Shown here in pieces: positions 42,370 to 47,637 of a DNA stretch of 47,637 bases. Each line of letters begins with the position of its first letter. Within the stretch, counting starts at the first letter, position 1. The notes under the pieces are model-generated. The model was not told the DNA's origin and did not search any database. It saw only the letters and a program-made list of their open reading frames with translations. The translations under genes and the position numbers were made by a program. The DNA lies in assembly GCA_022562795.1 (NCBI GenBank), contig JADFOP010000013.1, forward strand, positions 1 to 47,637, in the 5' to 3' direction. This DNA is from Nitrospinota bacterium (lineage in GTDB: Bacteria > JADFOP01).

Positions 42370-42900
42370 CTATTCTCGTTCCTGCAACTGCTTGAGGGCG
42401 GCAAACCGCTCGTCGACCTCCTCGGCTGAACAGGAACAAGGGACAAGGTTACGGTTGGACCCACAGGAGGAGCATAACCCTTTGCAATCAGGATGGCAAA
42501 GCGGCTGGATTGGGATGGCCGAAAGCAAGTGGTCTCGGACAATTGATCCCATGTCCAGCATCTCCCCGTTGTAATAATAGAGGTCCATCTCGCTGACAGC
42601 GAGCTCACGGTCTTCCTCATCGGACATCTCTTCGGCCGGCAGAGCCACCACATCGAAGTCCATCTCAAGGGAGCTGACTGCTGGCTCCAGGCACCGCCCA
42701 CAAGGCACCTCCGTCGTCGTAGCGAGCCTCCCTCGTATAGCCACGGTGGTTCCCACCCGTTGAATACGGGCCTTGAGGGCAACCGGGCCGCGGAGGTGGG
42801 CGTCGGACGACTCGAAGCTGAAGGCTGTAGACGGGATGGCGAGGGCGAGGTCTTGCCCGCCTTCAGGGATAGCAGCCAGATCTATTATCAGGCCTGGCAT
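42370..42900 (-). CDS. yceD: YceD/DUF177 family protein
   Basis: 176 residues. First gene of the operon before rpmF, which is the usual place for this family; it has been linked to 23S rRNA accumulation and ribosome assembly. A beta-rich N-terminal half with CGRCLEP is followed by an acidic stretch (EEMSDEEDRE) and a Cys-rich end (CHPDCKGLCSSCGSN ... CSC), which probably binds zinc, as in non-enteric members. The stop lies 19 nt before rpmF. Confidence 0.9.
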   Translation of the reverse strand: MPGLIIDLAAIPEGGQDLALAIPSTAFSFESSDAHLRGPVALKARIQRVGTTVAIRGRLATTTEVPCGRCLEPAVSSLEMDFDVVALPAEEMSDEEDRELAVSEMDLYYYNGEMLDMGSIVRDHLLSAIPIQPLCHPDCKGLCSSCGSNRNLVPCSCSAEEVDERFAALKQLQERE

Positions 42901-42931
42901 ACTCTCGTCCCCAATGTCGACGTTTTCCCAA

Positions 42932-42947
42932 TAACTTGAATAAGTTA
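42932..42947. promoter_or_regulatory. Palindrome in the leader of the fatty-acid operon
   Basis: TAACTT-GAAT-AAGTTA, a perfect 6-bp inverted repeat about 25-40 nt after the predicted start point and about 30 nt before the yceD start. It is a possible operator or RNA hairpin controlling fatty-acid and phospholipid genes; it does not match the FapR or FabR sites I know. Confidence 0.4.
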
Positions 42948-42977
42948 CGGGAAGTTAATCCCAAAAAAGTTGCGGGC

Positions 42978-43006
42978 ATTATACCGGCTGCCCTACCGCT
43001 TGTCAA
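42978..43006 (-). promoter_or_regulatory. Consensus sigma70 promoter of the yceD-rpmF-plsX-fab-rnc operon
   Basis: TTGACA (43006-43001), 17 bp, TATAAT (42983-42978) on the minus strand, perfect in both boxes and spacing. The start is near 42971, with a leader of about 70 nt. Confidence 0.87.
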
Positions 43007-43103
43007 GACATATTCTCCCCGTACAGACGGTATCTATGCCCCCGGAACGCTGCGTGTTTCAAGGCCGGAACGGCGAGGCCCCTCTGCGAGCAAATGCGCT
43101 CAT

Positions 43104-44048
43104 TCAGTCCGACAGAAGATCTAGCACGAGGCCCTCCCGCAGCCCGTACTCGCTTACGAGGAGCTCGCGGGCGCCGAAGACCTCCATAATGACCCGGGCG
43201 AGGGCCGCCCCTGCCACGATCACGTCCTCTCGGCCCGGCTCCATTAGGGGGATCTCGCGCCGCTGCTCGATGGTCATCGAGCCGAGCTCCTCCAAGAGGT
43301 GGGCCACTGCCTTTTCAGTCAGGACGTGGCCATTGACCCGATTGGGCTCGTACTGCATGAGCGCCAGATCCATGGCGGCGAGGGTGGTCACAGTTCCGGC
43401 GGTCCCGATGAGCGTTAGGCCGTAGCCGGCCTCCAGGACGTGCTTGACGGAAGTGACGGCGTCGGTGAAGTAGGCCATTAGCGCCTTCAATTCCTCCGGC
43501 TCCACCGGGTCGCGGGCGAGAAAGGCCTCCCGTCCCTTCACCACTCCTATCGGCAGGCTCACCACCTTTGCAGGCAAGCCCGCCCTGAGACCGATAAACT
43601 CGGTCGAGCCGCCCCCGATGTCAAAGAGGACCCCATCGGCGGGCAGCCCCGCGAGCCCCCGTCGGATCCCGAGGACCGTAAGCCGAGCTTCCTCCTCCCC
43701 GGCTAGGACCGTCAGCGGCTCCCCTAGAGCTTCGGCGACCTTCCGGGCAAAGGCCTCCCCGTTGGCGGCCTCTCTGACGGCCGCGGTCGCGGCAATCCTC
43801 ACCCGCTCGGCCCCGTGGGACCGCCAGGCGGAGGCGAACACCTCCAGGACCTCTAGGGTCCGCCGGGCTGCCTTGGAACTGAGGCGGCCCGTTGCTTCGA
43901 GCCCCTCCCCCAGACGGGTGACTTTCTGGGCGGCGTGGACGACGGTAAGTCCTCCGTCCGGGGAGCGCTCGCCCACTAAGAGTCGAACCGTGTTGGTGCC
44001 CAGATCAACAGCGGCGACGCGGCGGCCCGATGAGTCCTGGGCTTTCAC
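43104..44048 (-). CDS. Ppx/GppA family phosphatase
   Basis: 314 residues from GTG 44048, whose bases overlap the TGA of the carbonic anhydrase gene (GTGA); the frame is open much further 5' but over that gene. The ASKHA fold shows VDLGTNTVRLLVGE and FDIGGGSTEF (phosphate/ATP loops) and GTAGTVTTLAAMD. It is the short, single-module form without a C-terminal HD domain. It hydrolyses polyphosphate or pppGpp; which one cannot be decided by eye. Last gene of a four-gene minus-strand run. Confidence 0.9.
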   Translation of the reverse strand: MKAQDSSGRRVAAVDLGTNTVRLLVGERSPDGGLTVVHAAQKVTRLGEGLEATGRLSSKAARRTLEVLEVFASAWRSHGAERVRIAATAAVREAANGEAFARKVAEALGEPLTVLAGEEEARLTVLGIRRGLAGLPADGVLFDIGGGSTEFIGLRAGLPAKVVSLPIGVVKGREAFLARDPVEPEELKALMAYFTDAVTSVKHVLEAGYGLTLIGTAGTVTTLAAMDLALMQYEPNRVNGHVLTEKAVAHLLEELGSMTIEQRREIPLMEPGREDVIVAGAALARVIMEVFGARELLVSEYGLREGLVLDLLSD

Positions 44049-44587
44049 GGAGCGAAGGGCTCCAGGGACTGGCCAAAGCCATCGTCCTTCATTGCCTGCA
44101 GGTACTCCAGATAGTTTCGGACCGTGCGACCAGAGCGAGCCCGCTCCTGCTCGGACACGGCTCGTCGGACTTTTGCCGGCACACCCAGGACGAGCACGCC
44201 CGGCGGAACGGTCTCCCCCTCGGGAACCAGCGCGCCAGCGCCCACAATCGCCCCCTCCTCCACCTCGCAGCCGCTCAGCAGCACTGCCCTCATGCCTATG
44301 AGCGCTCCCCGGCGTACAGTGCATCCGTGGAGGATTACCCCGTGGCCCACGCTCACCTCCTCCTCGATGATGGCAGGGTTGGAGCCCCGATCAGTGTGTA
44401 CGATGGTGCCGTCTTGGAGGTTCGTCCGGGCGCCGATGGAAATGAAGTGGACATCGCCCCTTAGAACGCCCCCGTACCACACGTTGGCCTCTGGGCCGAT
44501 TTCAACGTCCCCGATGACCACTGCGTCGTCTGCCACGAAGGCCGATGGATGAATGCGGGGGGTCTTTCCTCCAAATGCTCGGATCAT
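44045..44587 (-). CDS. Gamma-class carbonic anhydrase-like hexapeptide protein
   Basis: 180 residues. Left-handed beta-helix with hexapeptide repeats throughout (VVIGDVEIGPEANVWYGGVLRGD) and a C-terminal helix. The zinc-ligand pattern of gamma carbonic anhydrases is seen: His in IVHTD and two His in VGHGVILHGC. YrdA/PaaY-type proteins of this subgroup are active in some species and not in others. It may hydrate CO2 or act as a bicarbonate-related accessory. Starts 26 nt after the membrane-protein gene. Confidence 0.88.
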   Translation of the reverse strand: MIRAFGGKTPRIHPSAFVADDAVVIGDVEIGPEANVWYGGVLRGDVHFISIGARTNLQDGTIVHTDRGSNPAIIEEEVSVGHGVILHGCTVRRGALIGMRAVLLSGCEVEEGAIVGAGALVPEGETVPPGVLVLGVPAKVRRAVSEQERARSGRTVRNYLEYLQAMKDDGFGQSLEPFAP

Positions 44588-44613
44588 GGATAGGTGTGGC
44601 TGGCGCTGGGGCC

Positions 44614-45276
44614 TCAGCCGCTCTCCTCGATGTTGCCCCGGGCGATGAAGGCCTCGGCGGAGAGCTTGCCGGCCGAGAGCAGGCGACAGGCACGGGTTGA
44701 GACCACGAAGCGGCCCGCCTGGCCTCGTTTTTTCTCACTGATGGCGATAATAAGATCGTCGGTGGCAAACTTGCTTCGGGCGGTTCCCATGCCTACCCAA
44801 TGGGCCAGGGTGAGGAGGTCCTCGAAGACTCGCTCCTTTGTGGTCACGAGGTCCATCGTGACGGAGTAAATCTTGTTCTGGCCCTCGGAGGGGACGACGG
44901 CCGTGCGGGACAGGTTGATCCCCACCCGCTCGGCGGCCCTGACGTACATCCGGGGCATGCGGGCGATGGTCCAGCGCGGCGTCGGAGTCTCCTTAATAAT
45001 GCCGATCATCTCCTGGCTTTTTCGCTTGACCCGCTCTAGAATCCCGGCGCCCTCATCGAGGATGGCGCTGTCGGCCGCGGCAAGTCGGTCGGCCACCGTC
45101 AGGGGGACGGCGGCCTCCACGGCCTTCTCCCTGGCGGTTGAGCGCAGGGGATAGAAGAAGTAGCCCAAGGCCGCCCCGTGGAGGAGAAGGCTGAAGAGGA
45201 GCCCGGTCAATATGAACCTGAAGCCGCCGAGGCGCGGGAGGTTCCCGCCGACCACTCGGGAAGAGCTTCGGACCAT
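44614..45276 (-). CDS. Membrane-anchored protein of unknown function
   Basis: 220 residues. One N-terminal transmembrane helix (about 20-42, FILTGLLFSLLLHGAALGYF) with an Arg-rich cytoplasmic lead, then a soluble domain: a helical stretch (about 50-95) and a mixed alpha/beta domain (about 100-215) ending in a typical beta-alpha pattern. I do not recognise it. It is translated between the tandem-repeat protein and the carbonic anhydrase and probably faces the periplasm. Confidence 0.65.
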   Translation of the reverse strand: MVRSSSRVVGGNLPRLGGFRFILTGLLFSLLLHGAALGYFFYPLRSTAREKAVEAAVPLTVADRLAAADSAILDEGAGILERVKRKSQEMIGIIKETPTPRWTIARMPRMYVRAAERVGINLSRTAVVPSEGQNKIYSVTMDLVTTKERVFEDLLTLAHWVGMGTARSKFATDDLIIAISEKKRGQAGRFVVSTRACRLLSAGKLSAEAFIARGNIEESG

Positions 45277-45341
45277 GGTGTGCCTCGTAAATGGCCTGGG
45301 GCTGGCAAGCCCGACTCTGGGCTCGCGCCGAGCCTCCCCCG

Positions 45342-45851
45342 CTACTTGGTCTTGGGCATCCGGGCCATGTCGGAGCCGAATTTCGCTGGGTGTAGCAGGC
45401 CGATCCAGATGTCGCGAATCCCATCGAAGAAGTCGGTGGAAAGATTGGCCTTGTTCTCCGCCTTGAACTGCTCTGCCTTCCTCGTCTCGGTGGAGAGCCC
45501 GATGGGGTTCACGGCCTTCTCTATGAGAGTGTTATCGAACTCCATTTTGCCCGCAGCGGGCTTGGCCTCCAATGTGCCCACATCTATTGCGAACTTCGCC
45601 GGGTGCAGCAGGCCGATCCAGATGTCGCGAATCCCCTCGAAGAACTCGTCGGAGACATTGGCCTTGTTCTCCGCCTTGAACCGCTCGGCCTTCCTCGTCT
45701 CGGTGGAGAGCCCGATGGGGTTCACTGCCTTCTCTATGAGGGTGTTATCGAACCCCTGCTTGCCATGCTGCCCCGCCCAACCGGAGGCCGGAATGACGAA
45801 GAGCAGGACGGCCACGGCTACGACCAGCATACCAATCGATCTATGCTTCAT
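45342..45851 (-). CDS. Secreted protein made of a tandem 71-residue duplication
   Basis: 169 residues from ATG 45851, with GGAGGAAGG just upstream; longer frame 5' lacks a ribosome site. Signal peptide (MKHRSIGMLVVAVAVLLFVI, cleaved near WAG), then two copies of one unit with the same order: FDNTLIEKAVNPIGLSTETR, KAENKAN, GIRDIWIGLLHPAKF. They are almost identical for 55 residues with a 16-residue linker. No Cys. The family is unknown. Amphipathic aromatic helices suggest membrane contact or oligomer assembly. It begins a run of four minus-strand genes with its own promoter. Confidence 0.75.
   Translation of the reverse strand: MKHRSIGMLVVAVAVLLFVIPASGWAGQHGKQGFDNTLIEKAVNPIGLSTETRKAERFKAENKANVSDEFFEGIRDIWIGLLHPAKFAIDVGTLEAKPAAGKMEFDNTLIEKAVNPIGLSTETRKAEQFKAENKANLSTDFFDGIRDIWIGLLHPAKFGSDMARMPKTK
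45378..45753. repeat. Tandem DNA duplication inside the secreted protein gene
   Basis: Two near-identical segments, 45378-45540 and 45591-45753, 163 bp each at a period of 213 bp. They differ at only a handful of positions, some of them nonsynonymous (Arg/Gln, Val/Leu). Confidence 0.85.
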
Positions 45852-45941
45852 GAGCACCTTCCTCCCGTCTGCGCCGCGCAGCACGCCCCACGGGACGCTC
45901 AATCCCTACATCTCAACCGCGCAGCATCCAACGTTGCGGCG

Positions 45942-45970
45942 ATTATAACGCTCCTCGTTGCCCATGACAA
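45942..45970 (-). promoter_or_regulatory. Sigma70 promoter of the tandem-repeat protein gene
   Basis: TTGTCA (45970-45965), 17 bp, TATAAT (45947-45942) on the minus strand. The start is near 45935, with a leader of about 84 nt. Confidence 0.75.
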
Positions 45971-46042
45971 CCTTGTTTCAATCTGTTGGACCACGAGCGG
46001 CGCCCCTCACGAAAAGCCCGTTATGCCCAAGGAGGAGCCGTC

Positions 46043-46071
46043 TTGGGCCGCTTTCGCCGCTGTGCTATACT
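46043..46071 (+). promoter_or_regulatory. Likely promoter of the aminotransferase gene, with start-site palindrome
   Basis: TTGGGC (46043-46048), 17 bp, TATACT (46066-46071). Right after it, CCTCCCGAA (46073-46081) and TTCGGGGAGG (46084-46093) form a near-perfect palindrome that covers the start point and contains the GGGGAGG ribosome site, so it may be an operator or an RBS-sequestering hairpin. Confidence 0.5.
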
Positions 46072-46098
46072 GCCTCCCGAAAATTCGGGGAGGCGGCT

Positions 46099-46956
46099 GT
46101 GATTGTCTACTTGAACGGCGATTACGTGCCCGCCGAGGAGGCCCGGGTGAGCGTCTTCGACCGGGGCTTTCTCTACGGCGACGGCATCTATGAGACCCTC
46201 CGGGTGTACGGCGGGCGGGTCTTCAAGCTCGAAGAGCACCTGAGCAGGCTCGAGCGCTCGGCCCGAATGATTCGCCTGAGCCTTCCCCTAAGCCCGGCGG
46301 CCTTCGCCGAGGCCATCGAGACCTGCCTGAAGCTCAACGACTTATCCAGCGCCCTGGTCCGCATCGGCGTAAGCCGCGGGGAAGCCTCGAGTCCGGGCCT
46401 CGACCCCGCCCTCGTGGCTGGCCCGGCCACGGTGGTGATCGTCACTCGGCCCTTCGAGCCCTACCCGGAGGCCATGTACGAGGCGGGCATTCGGGCCGCC
46501 GTCGTCTCGGTCCGCCGCACACCTACCGAGGCCTTAAGCCCGATCATTAAGTCGACTAATTTCCTCAACAATATAATGTCCAAGATGGAGGCCCTCGAGG
46601 CGGGCGCCGACGAAGCCATCATGCTCAACACCGACGGCCACATCGCCGAAGGCACCACCACCAACGTCTTCTGGTTCGATGGTAAAAGCCTCTGCACGCC
46701 CCCCTTGGAGGCGGGCATCCTCGACGGGGTGACCCGCTCGGAGGCCCTCACCATCGCCCAGAAACACCTAGCCTACCGGGCCGTCGAGGTCCTACGGGGC
46801 CGGGACGCGCTGGAGGAGGCCGAGGAGGTCTTCGTCACCAGCACCTCGTACGAGATCATGCCGGTCACGACCATCGACGGCAAGCCCGTCGGAACAGGGC
46901 GGCCGGGCCCCGTAAGCCTGGGGATTTTGAGAAAATTCAGGGAGCTTTACTGGTAG
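46099..46956 (+). CDS. Class IV PLP-dependent aminotransferase (branched-chain aminotransferase / aminodeoxychorismate lyase type)
   Basis: 285 residues from GTG 46099 with GGGGAGG 5 nt upstream. Family motifs: FLYGDGIYETLRVY, Lys in IKSTNFLNNI (the PLP Lys of fold IV), EGTTTNVFW and TSTSYEIMPV. BCAT (IlvE), D-amino-acid aminotransferase and PabC share this fold. The PabB-like gene 8 nt downstream makes an aminodeoxychorismate lyase (PabC) role in folate synthesis likely, but IlvE cannot be excluded. Confidence 0.88.
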   Translation: MIVYLNGDYVPAEEARVSVFDRGFLYGDGIYETLRVYGGRVFKLEEHLSRLERSARMIRLSLPLSPAAFAEAIETCLKLNDLSSALVRIGVSRGEASSPGLDPALVAGPATVVIVTRPFEPYPEAMYEAGIRAAVVSVRRTPTEALSPIIKSTNFLNNIMSKMEALEAGADEAIMLNTDGHIAEGTTTNVFWFDGKSLCTPPLEAGILDGVTRSEALTIAQKHLAYRAVEVLRGRDALEEAEEVFVTSTSYEIMPVTTIDGKPVGTGRPGPVSLGILRKFRELYW

Positions 46957-46964
46957 GGCGCTTT

Positions 46965-47600
46965 ATGCCTCAAGGAGCTTTGCGAGCCCAAATCGTCCCA
47001 CTTCAGGGGGCGCTGGATGCTGAGACCCTCTTCGCAGCCGTATCAGACGGGGCGTATCCATTCTGGCTCGACAGCGCCATGGACCCGGCCAAGCTCGGCC
47101 GATACTCATTCATGGGCTCTGCCCCCTACCAGGTGTTTCGCGCAAAAGGAGAGCGGGTCGTCCTGGAGCGAGGGGGCTATCGTGAGGAGCGTCGGGGAGA
47201 CCCATGGGCGGCGGCCGAGGAGTGCTGGCGCGGCGAGCCGAGGGTCGAGCGCGACGGGCGACTGCCATTCCTAGGCGGCGCCGTGGGGTATTTCGGCTAC
47301 GAGCTGGCCCGCCACCTGGAGCGCCTCCCATGCCAGTCCCAAGATGATCTGGGTACCGATGATCTGGTGCTCGCCTTCTACGACAACGGACTCGGAGTTG
47401 ACCACGCCACGGGCCAGGCCTACGCCTTCGCGACAGGCGCGCGTGAGGCAACCGCCCATCTTGCGGGCAAGCGGGCCCAGGCCGACCTTGAATTGCTTCT
47501 CCAGCGGGTGGCCGAGGCGGCGAGCCGCCCTCCGGAGCCCCGACCGGATGCCCCCCCGAGGGGAGGGCTCATCCGGCCCATCGTCTCCCGTCGGGCTTAA
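46965..47600 (+). CDS. pabB: PabB-like aminodeoxychorismate synthase component I, N-terminal part, cut by an in-frame TAA
   Basis: The N-terminal domain of anthranilate/aminodeoxychorismate synthase component I: FWLDSAMDPAKLGRYSFMGSAP near residue 28, FLGGAVGYFGYELARHLERLP near 103. The frame hits TAA at 47598-47600, but the same frame then reads LDKVERIQEYIA to the window edge, exactly the start of the chorismate-binding domain (the usual lead is xxxYLxxVERIQEYI). So TAA replaces a Tyr codon. Either a nonsense mutation (pseudogene) or a base-call error; the remaining catalytic domain lies beyond the window. It would work with the preceding aminotransferase on p-aminobenzoate. Confidence 0.75.
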   Translation: MPQGALRAQIVPLQGALDAETLFAAVSDGAYPFWLDSAMDPAKLGRYSFMGSAPYQVFRAKGERVVLERGGYREERRGDPWAAAEECWRGEPRVERDGRLPFLGGAVGYFGYELARHLERLPCQSQDDLGTDDLVLAFYDNGLGVDHATGQAYAFATGAREATAHLAGKRAQADLELLLQRVAEAASRPPEPRPDAPPRGGLIRPIVSRRA

Positions 47601-47637
47601 CTGGATAAGGTGGAGCGAATCCAGGAGTACATCGCCG

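Noticed and set aside
1-47637. CRISPR arrays, tRNA or rRNA genes, prophage, IS transposases, replication origin
   Set aside because: None recognised in either strand; repeats found are short palindromes or the tandem duplication only.

Overview
This is a GC-rich bacterial window of about 47.6 kb with almost no phage or IS content. It looks like a chromosome segment of an uncultivated Gram-negative lineage. Lipoprotein processing genes (lspA, lnt) imply an outer membrane. The fatty-acid, RNA-processing and sulfur genes are broadly proteobacterial or 'deltaproteobacteria-like', but nothing here fixes the phylum. Intergenic regions are AT-rich and carry many near-perfect sigma70 promoters (TTGACA, 16-18 bp, TATAAT).

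Layout. 1-2600: 3' part of a ThiO-like glycine oxidase, a small AT-hook protein, an unrecognised protein, and a glutaredoxin whose first active-site Cys codon is TGA, followed by a bacterial SECIS-like hairpin (probable selenoprotein). 2600-13700 (minus strand): a secreted TPR protein, then the operon S2P protease - trpS - ileS - lspA - rluD - MFS transporter - STAS/ATPase regulator, then a CCA-adding-type nucleotidyltransferase. 13900-17750 (plus): a coiled-coil peptide, a secreted von Willebrand A protein, a lytic transglycosylase, a noncoding palindromic locus between two facing promoters, and an O-methyltransferase. 17750-21500 (minus): a repeat-rich gap, then HNH nuclease - lnt - prfB, the last with the classical programmed +1 frameshift. 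21600-29340 (plus): penicillin-binding protein 1A, then a sulfate-assimilation cluster (TauE-like permease, cysC, Fe-S type cysH, fused cysG, sat). 29600-30640: an internally deleted sensor-kinase remnant, a c-di-GMP-I (GEMM) riboswitch with terminator, and a CheY-like receiver. 30670-34250: smc on the minus strand. 34700-35840: a CDP-alcohol phosphatidyltransferase and a small secreted protein. 36000-42900 (minus): the operon yceD-rpmF-plsX-fabH-fabD-fabG-acpP-fabF-rnc behind a perfect promoter. 43100-45850 (minus): a secreted protein with a 71-residue tandem duplication, a membrane protein, gamma-carbonic anhydrase and Ppx/GppA. 46100-end (plus): a class IV aminotransferase and a PabB-like gene interrupted by an in-frame TAA.

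Functional reading. The window is mostly housekeeping: cell envelope (PBP1A, Lsp, Lnt, PlsX/Fab), translation (IleS, TrpS, RF2, L32, RluD, CCA enzyme, RNase III), chromosome segregation (SMC) and sulfur assimilation to siroheme-dependent sulfite reduction. The less ordinary items are the selenocysteine glutaredoxin, the riboswitch-controlled receiver next to a kinase deleted at a short homology, the palindromic locus transcribable from both sides, the tandem-duplicated secreted protein, the AT-hook protein and a small family of intergenic hairpin repeats.
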